Shown piece after piece: positions 1-9,425 of a DNA stretch of 64,000 nt. Origin of the DNA: Unio delphinus (Eukaryota; Mollusca; Bivalvia; Unionida; Unionidae); the NCBI GenBank assembly GCA_029339505.1, contig JAQISU010000123.1:2571001-2635000 (forward strand), given 5' to 3'. The notes under the pieces were generated by a model, which did no database searches, was not told the DNA's origin, and saw nothing but the letters and a program-made list of their open reading frames with translations. Position numbers and translations under genes: made by a program. The first letter of the stretch is position 1, and the number at the start of each line of letters is the position of its first letter.

Positions 1-783
1 GTCTCTGCATTCTGATTGTCGAGAGGGTAGACTTCAGACGTAATTCCAGGGCATCCATGAGAGGCTGTTTTGTACTGGTGCATTTCAGCTTGGTGATGTT
101 CAGTTGTTTGAGCTGAATGGGGATGTTGAGCTCGGTGATTATGATGCCATGGTCTGTCCAGCAGTCAGCATCGCACATCCTGCCTGGCCATCTTCCTGAC
201 AATGACGTAGTCGGAGGGAATTATGCTCGGTGCAAGTCTGGAGCAAAAGGTGACAGTTTTGTTACAGTGACCCACTCCGTGCTTTTTTAGCACTCCATCC
301 CAGGCAACGTGATCACAGCCTACTCTTGGATTGAAATCACCAAGAATGACGAGCTTATCTGCCATTGGAATGTCAGCAAATATGGAGTGAAGATTATCAT
401 AGAACTTGACCTTCACTTCATATCGGTTGGACATAGTTGGAGCATAGCAACTGATGATGGTAAGGTTTTTTCTTCCAGACAAGGGGTGAACTTTCATGTT
501 CATGAGTCTATCGTTTGCTCCCTTTGGAGGTCCAGCCAATTTGCCGATTAGTGATGTCTTCACTGCAAAGCCGACACCAGCCTTACAGCGCTCTTCACTT
601 CGTCGACCGCTCCAAAAGAAAGTAGAGCCGGGTCTCGCTCCGGGCAGCAATGTCCACGTTGTATCTGGCGAGTTCCTTTCCAATTAGGGGGTTCTGCTCT
701 GGGGTCTTTTGCATCATCTCTATCCAGTAATGTGCGCACCTTCCATGCGCCAAGTGCGAGAGGAACAGTCATTACTTTTTATG
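1..783 (-). mobile_element. 5' part of a decayed non-LTR retrotransposon (endonuclease region)
   Basis: Read on the minus strand, this stretch encodes the apurinic-type endonuclease domain of a LINE. It begins near 772 with a motif like the usual start of the domain (AWKVRTLLD), continues in a second frame from 683 to 165, then shifts again into a third frame that gives an ADCWTDHG motif below position 165. At least two frameshifts separate conserved blocks, so it is a dead copy. The 3' part, with reverse transcriptase, would lie beyond the left window edge. The clade (RTE- or CR1-like) cannot be fixed from this piece. Confidence 0.8.
165..683 (-). pseudogene. LINE endonuclease domain fragment
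   Basis: This 172-codon open stretch is the main readable part of the endonuclease-exonuclease-phosphatase fold. Visible landmarks are GVGFAVK, the ISCYAPT strand and the LGDFNPRVG motif that carries the catalytic Asp/Asn. The partner SDH-type motif appears as WTDHG only after a frameshift downstream. In the family this enzyme nicks target DNA to prime reverse transcription. Here the frame stops just after DVRC, where the family motif would continue, so the copy is inactive. The N-terminal residues of the domain lie in another frame at 560-772. Confidence 0.78.
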
Positions 784-1065
784 TTGTTTTGACCGCTGGT
801 GTAGGGTCTCCATCAGCTGCCGTAAGCTGGTTATGGAACGTTTGAGAAGGCAATGTTTATGGCACCTTTTCTAGTCCTTCCTTATGCAAGAGAGTCGAAA
901 AGGGCATTCTTGAAGCGGGATGCTAAGTCGCTTAGGGGACTGCCGGACGCCACTGCTGCTCTATGTCAGTGGTGAATGACCCTAATGGCCTGAGTCACAT
1001 GTGTGCAGGTTTGCGGCTGCGTCTGTCAGTGAACCCACACCTACCGCTTCATCGCTTTCCTCTAG
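784..1065. other. No gene seen; probable LINE 5' flank
   Basis: There is no supported coding region. The stretch lies immediately upstream, in minus-strand sense, of the LINE endonuclease start, so it may be old 5' UTR of that element. It has no diagnostic motif. Confidence 0.4.
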
Positions 1066-1336
1066 CCACAGGAATTTAGTGGGTGATGAATGGGATGGTT
1101 GGATGATAAGAATGACTTGTGCGGAGACTTTGTTTTAAGTGAGGAAGAGTTGCCCAGTTCGTCTACGTCACCCTCACGCCTAAAACCATCTGAATCCAGC
1201 AGCATAACACAGCTTCTTGGAGCCACATATGAGAACTGAGTGCCAAGTGGTGACCAGGTGTGGGCGCGATACCTGCGAAGGAGTACGACTACTTAGCTAG
1301 ACAGAGGTATTACCTCCTCCCAGGACACACCATCAA
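1066..1336. repeat. Dispersed repeat D, copy 1
   Basis: The segment from the CCACAGGA..TTTAGTGGGTGAT block through the GACTTTGTTTTAAGTGAG block and the GTGACCAG motif recurs at about 39745-39970 in the same orientation. Divergence is moderate, with small indels. Both copies lie beside LINE fragments on the minus strand. It may be a SINE-like unit or LINE-associated sequence; the family is not identified. A hAT MITE cuts into its right side at 1337. Confidence 0.65.
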
Positions 1337-1497
1337 CAACGTTCCCTCTAAGCGTATGTTAGGTGTGCGCGCAGTGCAAGCAATACGGAGACGAGCAAAA
1401 TTTAATGTTGGATTGAGCAAATATTGACAATTCAGCTGCGCGGGGATGCCTGATCAGCTGGGCGCGCGCGCACGCGCGCAGCTTAGAGGGAACGTTG
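1337..1497. mobile_element. hAT-type MITE with 17-bp perfect terminal inverted repeats
   Basis: CAACGTTCCCTCTAAGC at 1337-1353 is the exact reverse complement of 1481-1497. The end CAACG fits the YARNG rule for hAT termini. The 8-bp flanks are ACCATCAA (1329-1336) and ACCATACA (1498-1505), matching at 6 of 8 positions as expected of an ageing hAT target duplication. The 161-bp interior has no coding capacity and includes an alternating GC tract at about 1460-1480. It would need transposase from elsewhere. Confidence 0.82.
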
Positions 1498-1505
1498 ACC
1501 ATACA

Positions 1506-1615
1506 CCCAAGCTCCTAATACTGAGTGCAAAGCGAGGCAGTGACATTTTTTAAGTCCATGGCATACTGCTAGGGTTTATAACCCGCGACCTCCCACATGT
1601 GATGCGGACGCTGTA
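1506..1615 (-). mobile_element. Degenerate tRNA-derived SINE fragment (family B)
   Basis: On the minus strand this resembles the head and start of the body of the SINE at 12459-12763. It has a decayed GGGTT..AACCC B box near 1575-1592 followed by the TTAAAAAATGTCACTG region. The A-box end is no longer recognisable, and the body is truncated. Assignment is by eye to a single paralogue. Confidence 0.5.
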
Positions 1616-2271
1616 AAGTGTACTTTGGACTAGCACATGCTGAATTTTCCAGCACGTGGATATCGAACAGTATCTCCATTGTGTATTTTGCAAATGCAGA
1701 CAACTGCGCCTTAAACCTTTCACTTTGTCAGAAATACACACTAATCGTAGAGTACTAACATAAGAACCACATAGATATTAGTCTTATTGTATGGTCTAAA
1801 TTTGGTTGTATAGGTGAAACATTTAAGCCTCGAGCATCGAAACAGTCCTTTAGAATAAGTTTCATGTATATCTACAATACGACAGTTTTCATAAGTAGCA
1901 AAGAACAACAGAAGCCTATCCCCCCAACCCTCCAGCCTCCCAAGATGAAAAGTTAACAATTTTAAAAATGTAAACTGCATTTTCTCAACACAGCAACCAT
2001 TGTTAAGCTAGAAAAAAGGAACACGAAACTTGTCACAGTTATTCCTGGAATGTCAATAATAAATATTGCAGTTTGAATGGGAATGGAACAGATCAGGTTC
2101 ACAGAGGTAAAGGAATCAAAGCCTTGCTAATTCTAAGAATACCAGACGATAGCGAATCCATTTTGACATCAATTGGTCCTTATTTTTATTGCAATCTTTG
2201 TTTTCCATCTTTAATTGTCATTTAATACAACAATATACAACTTGAGTTGAATTTCTTCTTTGCCGACAACA
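1616..2271. other. No gene seen
   Basis: AT-rich sequence without a supported reading frame, RNA gene or repeat family. Short open frames here have no recognisable domain. Confidence 0.5.
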
Positions 2272-2279
2272 CAGACACA

Positions 2280-2312
<33 letters not shown>
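2272..2312. repeat. (CA)n microsatellite
   Basis: Near-perfect CA dinucleotide run of about 40 bp. Confidence 0.95.
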
Positions 2313-2314
<2 letters not shown>

Positions 2315-3200
2315 TTCATGCAAAGCCGAAATCTGTTTAATGTATCGTTTCCTGCCTGACGTAGAAGGTCTTCCTGCTTCTATACTGACAACACGTGACA
2401 ATTTCTCAGGTAATGTCGTCTAAATTGACGGTGAAATAAACAGTTTGTATGCCACTTAACTAGGATGCTAACAACGCTGGTTAAACCAACAATCAATTCT
2501 GGCTGGAAATTAAACGTAACAAAAGAACCAAAAGTACACTGAATTGGACAAAGGTGAACCGAACCACCTGTCAACAGATTCAACAAGGCAGTGATTGATA
2601 GATTTTCTACAGAAAAGTTTATTTTAGTGACGTGGATGTCCCTTAGCAGGCAAACATGAAAGAATACGAAATATAAAACAGTAAATATCATAACATCGTG
2701 AAACTCTTAGGCTTACAAAATGAACACGAAAATGGTTGTGATGTACGATGTTTGAAGAGAAATCTTAAAAGAACTAAAGCCTGAATAGATAGTTTGACAC
2801 AATTAAAGTAGTTTGATATAATAATAAAAAACTTAACTACATGTTGATTAAGGTAAACACTACATATACCTTACTCCAATACGGAGCATGTATAGTATAT
2901 ATGTTTGATGAAATCGAAAGTCTTTCTTAGGAAAGTATGTAATCCAAATGCTAAATGACATTTGACCTTTTCCAAAACTATTGGATAGTTACAACTACAC
3001 TGATAATAGACAATAGATACTACTAAAATGGAAATAAGCAAGGAATATGTGAACAGAAATGACTAGACCTATCTGGTTACTTTGAAAACTGATACATTTA
3101 AATATCTAGATTTCAAATACCCGAAACAATCATAATTTGTAAATACAAAACAATCTTTGCATAGGGCTACTTTCTTAACTCTAGTAGTGACATATTTAAA
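2313..3200. other. No gene seen
   Basis: AT-rich sequence. A 103-codon open frame on the minus strand (2380-2691) has no recognisable domain and is treated as chance. Confidence 0.5.
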
Positions 3201-3300
3201 ATCAGGTTATTAATGTTAAAATCAAGTTCGTAATGTTAGAATCGGGTTATTAATGTTAAAATCCGGTTAGTAATGTTACAATTGGGTTTGTAATGTTAAG
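3201..3300. repeat. 20-bp minisatellite, five units
   Basis: Five consecutive 20-bp units (3201, 3221, 3241, 3261, 3281) share the pattern ATYNGGTTNNTAATGTTANA with one to five differences each. The register is exact, with no indels. Confidence 0.92.
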
Positions 3301-3853
3301 GGATCATTTGTTACAACCTGGAAGATTTAAGGGAGAGGATAGAATGTTGTTCTGTATAACAATCAAAACGACATAAGCAACGTTTATTTTTTTAAAAAGC
3401 AAACCGTATGCGTAAAATGAGAATAACACGGTTAATCCATTAACTATTGGAAACCAGCTGACATTATGATATTGAAATAAATTAAGGAAGAACAATGCAT
3501 TGGTTGGATGTTTTAGAAGCATGAAAACTATGTAAAGAAAAAGAAGCCGACAAGTTTAAATATACACGGTAGAATATGGTTCGATTACACAAACTAAACG
3601 ATAAAATAGAGTGTATGTAAACAACATCACCAATAAACAGCGAAATAGTACGCAGGAAAAACATAATAATGCGAAAACAATGTAGACAATATTCTTAATG
3701 GGTAATAATTTATAGCAGAAATTAAAAGAGATAACATAAACGAATATTAATGTTAACAAACCACAAATAAAATAAATACATGTATAATATAAACATATCC
3801 CTAAACCTATAAGCACAAAAAGCACCCTAAAAATAGTCCAAATTAGTTGAGAT
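3301..3853. other. AT-rich DNA, no gene seen
   Basis: This is the pre-insertion flank of the LINE that begins at 3869. Minus-strand open frames here are low-complexity and hydrophobic and look like by-products of base composition. Confidence 0.5.
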
Positions 3854-3868
3854 GGCATGAGTTTGTAC
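3854..3868 (+). repeat. Left target-site duplication of the LINE
   Basis: GGCATGAGTTTGTAC is repeated exactly at 9426-9440, directly after the poly(A) tail. The two copies bracket 3869-9425 and define the element ends. Confidence 0.93.
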
Positions 3869-3920
3869 TCATGAGATGATAAGGGAGGGAATAACAACCC
3901 CTCCCACCTACTCTTATATG

Positions 3921-3972
3921 ATACTTACCTGGACCAGGGAGTACCTTGATCAGCGAGGAGGTTTCCCCAGGA
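3921..3972 (+). ncRNA. U1 snRNA 5'-domain-like segment inside the LINE 5' UTR
   Basis: The segment starts with ATACTTACCTGG, identical to the conserved U1 5' end that pairs with 5' splice sites. It continues for about 40 nt in gap-free register with U1 stem-loop I, including GATCA of the U1-70K loop and the TTTCCCCAGG side of the stem. By eye about 40 of 53 positions agree with the vertebrate U1 I recall. The match ends at about 3972, before stem-loop II, so this is not a complete U1 gene. It begins 52 nt inside the element and ends 33 nt before the ORF1 start codon. Confidence 0.8.
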
Positions 3973-4005
3973 TAGCTATAAATCTCACAAGAGTTATCAG
4001 AGAAA

Positions 4006-4935
4006 ATGTTCAGACGTGTTGAAGTTGATTTGTTTAAGTTTGTTAACCCTGACCTGTATCACAGGACTCTGAGGATAGATGGACGCATGTCGCGAGAAGA
4101 AGCGCTCCGAAAGTTACAAGCCGCAGGTGTGGAGGCCACAGACTTAGAAGGTTTTTATAGAGAGGGGGAGAGCTCCCCATGGCACGCCATTCTAAAAACA
4201 CATGAACAAGCCAAAAAGGTGGTAGCAGAAGGAATCAGTTACATCGCTAACCTAGTAATTGATTTGAGGGTGCATTGGTTGCCTCTTTATGTTAAAGACG
4301 ACATTATTAAAGAAGTTTTACAAGAATACGGTCACGTCTTGGAAATTACAAGAGACAAAACTATCATAACAAGAGACCAAATGATAGACAATGGGACAAG
4401 GATTGTAAAACTAAGAACTACGGAGTTTGACAGAAGAAATATCCCACATATAGTTTCTCTTGGAATTTTCGGAATGCTTATCACTATGAAAGGCCGCCCG
4501 CCACTTTGTTTGAAATGCCGCCAGTCTGGTCACCTGCGGAAAGACTGCCCAGAGAAAGGGGCCAGTTATGCAGCCGTAGCCAAAAGCCAAGGGCCCGTTC
4601 CCCCCCAGACGCGGACACCAGAGAAAACCAATAAACCAAGTGAAGAATCTACGTCAACTTCTACCGTACAAATAAGAACAGAAAATAACACTGTGGATAA
4701 CCCCGCCGTCCCTACCTCCCCCTCAGATGTTGCAGAAGGGGTAGAGGAACCAGTACATACCCAAACGGAGAAAAAGCCACCAACCCCAGTGAAAAAAACA
4801 AAATCCAAGGAACCATCAGACAAGAGAGAATTGCTATTCGACCTTGATTCCGGATCATGGCAAGCTGTACAAACCAAACGGTCAAAGAAAAACCATACGG
4901 AAATAGATTCGGATATGGATATTCAAATTTCTTAA
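4006..4935 (+). CDS. LINE ORF1 protein, CCHC zinc-knuckle nucleic-acid-binding protein
   Basis: This 309-residue protein is the presumed RNA-binding and particle protein of the LINE. The first ~165 residues form a folded-looking region of mixed charge, resembling the RNA-recognition-like domain of Tx1-type ORF1 proteins. A single zinc knuckle of form CX2CX4HX4C lies at about residues 168-181 (CLKCRQSGHLRKDC). The remaining ~125 residues are rich in Pro, Thr, Ser, Lys and Glu and are likely disordered. The start at 4006 is the first ATG after the U1-like segment and opens the whole frame. In the family such proteins coat element RNA and assist target-primed reverse transcription. The frame is intact. 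Confidence 0.88.
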   Translation: MFRRVEVDLFKFVNPDLYHRTLRIDGRMSREEALRKLQAAGVEATDLEGFYREGESSPWHAILKTHEQAKKVVAEGISYIANLVIDLRVHWLPLYVKDDIIKEVLQEYGHVLEITRDKTIITRDQMIDNGTRIVKLRTTEFDRRNIPHIVSLGIFGMLITMKGRPPLCLKCRQSGHLRKDCPEKGASYAAVAKSQGPVPPQTRTPEKTNKPSEESTSTSTVQIRTENNTVDNPAVPTSPSDVAEGVEEPVHTQTEKKPPTPVKKTKSKEPSDKRELLFDLDSGSWQAVQTKRSKKNHTEIDSDMDIQIS

Positions 4936-4993
4936 AAACACTGAATTCTGTGAAAATGATACTGGAACGACCCCGGACAATGAACGCAATATA

Positions 4994-5374
4994 ATGGACC
5001 CGAAAACAACACGGACAGTAAAACGGACTATGATTAAGGCTAACGGATTAAAAATTTCAGGATTTTCCCTGTTTATAAGGTTTGTCCTTAACTTTGAATA
5101 TAAATTGAATTTGTTTTCAAATTACTATTTAATTTCCCTTTTTGTTTTCATATTTCATGCAACATTTATAGATTTTCACAGCTGTTTGTTCACTCATTAT
5201 AATTTAACCCGTAACTATACACCCTCCCCTAGTTCGTTATTAGTATATAAGTCAGTTTTGGTCACGAGTTTTGTCTACATATATATTGAACTCTACTCAT
5301 CTCGAGCTTGGACTGACTTGCTTCGTACACCTAAATACGCAGCAGTCAGTCTTACATGTATGAACGATGTTTAA
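4994..5374 (+). CDS. Small open frame between ORF1 and ORF2, doubtful
   Basis: A 126-codon open frame fills most of the spacer between the two LINE ORFs. The N-terminal ~25 residues are basic (TTRTVKRTMIK); the rest is rich in Phe, Leu, Tyr and Ser with one or two hydrophobic stretches that could span a membrane. I recognise no domain. The spacer is AT-rich, which favours chance hydrophobic frames. Conservation in other copies of the element would decide whether it is translated. Confidence 0.25.
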   Translation: MDPKTTRTVKRTMIKANGLKISGFSLFIRFVLNFEYKLNLFSNYYLISLFVFIFHATFIDFHSCLFTHYNLTRNYTPSPSSLLVYKSVLVTSFVYIYIELYSSRAWTDLLRTPKYAAVSLTCMNDV

Positions 5375-5408
5375 CCCATTCTGGACATGACACGTTAATA
5401 ACAAACAA

Positions 5409-8400
5409 ATGAGCAAAATTAATATCCTTACATTAAATGTAAATGGCCTTCGAGCCAACACTGATCAAAAACTACACGAAATTAGAAACTTTGTATCTTC
5501 TTATCATATTGACCTAGTTTTTCTACAAGAAACTCATGTAGAAAACAGAACCCTTTCTGCAAAAATTCAAAATAAATTACAATGTTGCAATGCAATATGG
5601 AGCTTTGGCTCCATTCGTTCATCTGGTGTCGCTATTTTTAATTTTAATCCTAATATAACTTTCTCTAAATATGAAACTGATTATGATGGTAGAATAATAT
5701 GTGCTGACTTTCAGCACAATAATATAATTTATCGTGCCTTAAATATATATGGCCCTAATCCAGATTCGGAAAAATGCGAATTTTTTAATTCGCTATCCAC
5801 ATTTTTAACTGGCCAACATAATCTCATTTTTGCAGGAGATTTCAACTGTGTCCTGAACTCTAACCTTGATCGGATAGGCAACTTAACAAATTATAGCGAT
5901 AAGTCCATCCATGCCTTAAGGTCTCTTATATCCAACTTTAAATTAATTGATACTTTTCGTAAACTGAACCCGTTATCGAAAAGTTATACATGGCATAGAA
6001 ACACACTAGACCCCTCAATACCACTTTTAGCAAGTCGACTAGACAGAATATATGTTTCAAAAAACATAGCAGATTTTATCCTTAATTCGACAATTGTAAA
6101 CTTTACTCAATCTGATCATGATGCGGCAATTTTAAGTATAACTTCCAACTCATTAATATCTTATGGTGCTGGTTACTGGAAATGCAATAACTCGCTTTTA
6201 TACCACAACAATTTAAAAACACTTATTACGGTCTTAATACAGAGAGAACTGAAACATCATAATCTCACGTTAGAATATTGGGATGAACTAAAACTCAAAT
6301 TGAAAGAAGAGATCATTCGATATTCAAAAGAATTCTCAAGAATGAAAAACTTTGAAATTAAATCGTTGAGAAACAAATACCAATCTATAAGACAACAATA
6401 TGATTTAACCAATAAAGAGGAACTTCACTTACAACTACAAGAACTCAGGATGGCTGTTAAAGAATTGCAAAACGAAAAGTATATAGGATCAGTTATTAGA
6501 AGTAAGGCTAAAATTTTAGACAACAATGAAAAACCGAGCCAATTCTTTTTCCAATTAGAAAATAAAAAGGGTTCAAAAAAAACTATTAATGAAATTGAAT
6601 ATAATAACGTGACCTATAATTCTAGTGGTGATATTTTAAAATGTTTCGAAAAATTTTATTTAAATCTATTTACGTCGGAATCCATTGAAGAAGATTTATT
6701 TAATGAATTTTTAAATGGATTGCCTCAGTTAAATGCTGAAGATAATCATACCCTTATCCAACCTATTACTAAACCAGAAATTTGGAAGGCCTTAAATAAG
6801 ATGAAATCTAATAAATCACCGGGACCTGACGGTCTCACAAAAGAATTTTACGTCACGTTCTTCGAAATTTTAGGCGACACATTAGTCCGCTTATATAATT
6901 TGATCTTTGAATCGAACACTATGTCCGATTCCCAAAAATCATCCTATATTACTTTATTATGTAAGGATCCTCAAAATTCAAATAATATGAAAAATTGGAG
7001 ACCTATCTCCCTATTAAATGTGGATTACAAAATTTTATCAAAGATTATTACTAATAGACTTGGAAATGTCATGTCCAAAATAATACACATGGATCAAACA
7101 TGTGGAGTTAAAGGTCGATCTATTTTTGACAACGGTCACCTTATAAGAAACATATGTGACTATATAGAACAAAAACAATTATCATGTGCGTTTATATCCC
7201 TAGATCAAGAAAAAGCATTCGATAGGGTAAACTATAAATTTATGTTAAAAACTTTAGAGTCTTTTGGTTTTCATCCAGACTTTATTAAATGGATCAAAAT
7301 TTTTTATACTGATATTTGTTCATCAGTAATAGTCAATAATTTTATCTCGGCCCCCTTTTTAATCTCAAGAGGAGTCCGTCAGGGTTGCAGTCTTTCCCCC
7401 CTTTTATATGTAATAGTGTATGAACCTTTCGCAATCAAAATTCGAAACGACCCAGAAATTATAGGTATTAAGGTACCAGGTGCAACAGAGGCCTGTAAGA
7501 TCTCCCTTTATGCGGATGATAGTACAGGCTTCTGTTGCACGGACAAGTCGATCGAGCGGTATTTATTTTGGTCTCGCATGTACGATCGTACTTCTGGTGC
7601 TAAGGTAAATTATAGTAAATCAAACGGTATGTTCATGGGAAAATGGCATAACCGCAGTGATCACCCCTTTGGCATTTCTTGGATTGATAAGGCAAAAATT
7701 GTAGGTTTTCTTTTCGGTAACAATTTAAGTAAAGATGATTACTGGAACAAAAATGTTAATAAACTTACAAATACACTATTACTATGGAAACGAAGAAATT
7801 TATCTCTCATCTCTAAGTCCCACATTATAAATCTTTTAGCGTACAGCAAAATTTGGTATACTGCAACCGTGACTGACCTACCTAAACATTACGAATGTTT
7901 AATAAATAGAAGTATTTTCACTTTTTTGTGGAACTCAAAATTTGAACCCCTTGCTAGGGCAGTAAGTGTCAATCCCCTTTGTGATGGGGGTTTGAATATT
8001 ATACATCTGAAATGTAAAATACAATCAATACGTATACAACATATACAAAAACTGCTCGATGATGAATTTTCAGCCAAGTGGAAAGATTTTGCAAGATATT
8101 GGATAGGTTTACAATTAAGATTTTTCAACCCCAATTTAGGCCTTAATAAATTTACTCATACGCTTCATGTACCTGAATTTTATAAAAACTGCATAACCAT
8201 TTTTAAAACTTTTCATCAAAATAATCCTGATCTTTGTTTTGGCAAAGTTCCTACAAACATTTTTTACCAACGACAATTACGAAATTATACCCTTAAGCCC
8301 AAAATAACTAAATTATATGATTTAAATTTTGACAATATATGGAAAAACTTGCACAATAAATTTTTAGACCCCATCACTCGTGATGTATGTTTTAAAACCA

Positions 8401-8900
8401 TACATGATATTTTACCAGTAAATTACAACATGTTCTTAAAGAAAATTTCTAGATCAAAGTTATGCAGTTTTTGCGGGGGGATAGAAACCACCGATCATTT
8501 ATTTTTTGAGTGTAAATTAATACTTCCTTTACAGCATTTGATTATTAAATGGTTGAAAAAACTCTCAAGAAACTCTTTCAATACCTTTTACACTTTCCTT
8601 AAATTCGGTCTTATCCCGAATGGGGCCTCGTTCTCGGAACCTGAATTCGAGGACTTGTGCCTTTTATTATGTGCTGAATATAAATATGCTATATGGATTA
8701 AACGTATACAAGCATATTTCCATAAAGAAGTGGTAACCAGTAACACCTTGTTATCCTTCTTCTTATCCCGTTTAAAATGTAGAATCAAAACTGACTTTTA
8801 TAGACTTAATATCGTTCATTTTATAGACAAATGGTGTTTAGCCGGACTATTTTGTTCCCTTTATAATTTTGAACTAGTAATAGATATAAGCTTAGACTAA
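5409..8900 (+). CDS. LINE ORF2 polyprotein: endonuclease and reverse transcriptase
   Basis: The 1,163-residue protein is the enzyme for target-primed reverse transcription. The apurinic-type endonuclease occupies about residues 1-240: LNVNGLRA at the start, FLQETH near 40, AGDFNC near 143-148 and SDHDAA near 235, so its catalytic motifs are present. The reverse transcriptase core spans about 430-800: KSPGPDG near 471, LDQEKAFDRV near 598, GVRQGCSLSP near 657 and the catalytic YADDS near 701. A C-terminal Cys/His motif (CSFCGGIETTDHLFFEC, about 1019-1035) is typical of L1/Tx1 ORF2 proteins. Full length and uninterrupted. The ATG at 5409 directly precedes the endonuclease start and lies 473 nt after ORF1, so translation may need reinitiation or internal entry. 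Confidence 0.96.
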   Translation: MSKINILTLNVNGLRANTDQKLHEIRNFVSSYHIDLVFLQETHVENRTLSAKIQNKLQCCNAIWSFGSIRSSGVAIFNFNPNITFSKYETDYDGRIICADFQHNNIIYRALNIYGPNPDSEKCEFFNSLSTFLTGQHNLIFAGDFNCVLNSNLDRIGNLTNYSDKSIHALRSLISNFKLIDTFRKLNPLSKSYTWHRNTLDPSIPLLASRLDRIYVSKNIADFILNSTIVNFTQSDHDAAILSITSNSLISYGAGYWKCNNSLLYHNNLKTLITVLIQRELKHHNLTLEYWDELKLKLKEEIIRYSKEFSRMKNFEIKSLRNKYQSIRQQYDLTNKEELHLQLQELRMAVKELQNEKYIGSVIRSKAKILDNNEKPSQFFFQLENKKGSKKTINEIEYNNVTYNSSGDILKCFEKFYLNLFTSESIEEDLFNEFLNGLPQLNAEDNHTLIQPITKPEIWKALNKMKSNKSPGPDGLTKEFYVTFFEILGDTLVRLYNLIFESNTMSDSQKSSYITLLCKDPQNSNNMKNWRPISLLNVDYKILSKIITNRLGNVMSKIIHMDQTCGVKGRSIFDNGHLIRNICDYIEQKQLSCAFISLDQEKAFDRVNYKFMLKTLESFGFHPDFIKWIKIFYTDICSSVIVNNFISAPFLISRGVRQGCSLSPLLYVIVYEPFAIKIRNDPEIIGIKVPGATEACKISLYADDSTGFCCTDKSIERYLFWSRMYDRTSGAKVNYSKSNGMFMGKWHNRSDHPFGISWIDKAKIVGFLFGNNLSKDDYWNKNVNKLTNTLLLWKRRNLSLISKSHIINLLAYSKIWYTATVTDLPKHYECLINRSIFTFLWNSKFEPLARAVSVNPLCDGGLNIIHLKCKIQSIRIQHIQKLLDDEFSAKWKDFARYWIGLQLRFFNPNLGLNKFTHTLHVPEFYKNCITIFKTFHQNNPDLCFGKVPTNIFYQRQLRNYTLKPKITKLYDLNFDNIWKNLHNKFLDPITRDVCFKTIHDILPVNYNMFLKKISRSKLCSFCGGIETTDHLFFECKLILPLQHLIIKWLKKLSRNSFNTFYTFLKFGLIPNGASFSEPEFEDLCLLLCAEYKYAIWIKRIQAYFHKEVVTSNTLLSFFLSRLKCRIKTDFYRLNIVHFIDKWCLAGLFCSLYNFELVIDISLD

Positions 8901-9387
8901 CGTTATATTACTTTTCTCTTTGATAAATCCAGTTACACATAATCCTTGAATCTCCGTATATCGCTATTTTTAATCCACGTCTGCCGGTCTTCACGGTGCC
9001 TCAGGCTGCACGTGCTACCTTTCTCTCTCTTGTTTTTGCTCGGCTTCAATATTATAATTAAACAATAATTTCAATAACTTTTCAAATTGTATCCATTTAT
9101 TGTATGTTTTTGCAAACAAAATGTGTATATCATTTTTGTATTCTAATACTATGTACTTTTGTGCGAATGTGAAGTGGTGTGCATATATATTCTTGCATTA
9201 TAATTAATAGATAATTTCAATATTTTTCTTACTCATATATCTTTATTACATGTTTCTACTATTATGTGTAAATATAAGTGTTTTTTAAATGTCTGTATGT
9301 AGTGAGTGTGGTGAAAATGTGTGTATGAGTGACGGGTGCTGGTGGGGGTTTTGACTATCATTTGTATAATTTAATATGTAAATATTG

Positions 9388-9393
9388 AATAAA
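9388..9393 (+). promoter_or_regulatory. Polyadenylation signal of the LINE
   Basis: AATAAA lies about 15-20 nt before the poly(A) tract that ends the element (9409-9425), the expected spacing for cleavage and polyadenylation of the LINE transcript. The 3' UTR runs from 8901 and contains no other recognisable feature. Confidence 0.8.
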
Positions 9394-9425
9394 GATTTTA
9401 TGAAAAATAAAAAAAAAAAAAAAAA

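Larger units (their letters stand above)
3869..9425 (+). mobile_element. Full-length L1/Tx1-like non-LTR retrotransposon
   Basis: A complete 5,557-bp element comprises a 5' UTR with a U1-like segment, ORF1 (4006-4935), a 473-nt spacer, ORF2 (5409-8900), a 3' UTR with AATAAA at 9388-9393, and a 17-A tail ending at 9425. A perfect 15-bp target duplication flanks it. Two-ORF layout, a CCHC ORF1, N-terminal apurinic-type endonuclease and a C-terminal Cys/His motif in ORF2 place it in the L1/Tx1 group. Both ORFs are uninterrupted and the flanks are identical, so insertion is recent and the copy may be competent. Expression cannot be judged from sequence. Confidence 0.95.

Noticed and set aside
3304..3897. 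Hydrophobic minus-strand frames as membrane proteins
   Set aside because: Low-complexity Phe/Leu/Tyr content is expected from AT-rich DNA, and there is no start context or homology I recognise.
3915..3935. Minus-strand CCAGGTAAGTAT as a perfect 5' splice site
   Set aside because: It is the reverse complement of the U1 5' end. The extended match to U1 stem-loop I explains it better, and no minus-strand exon is visible.
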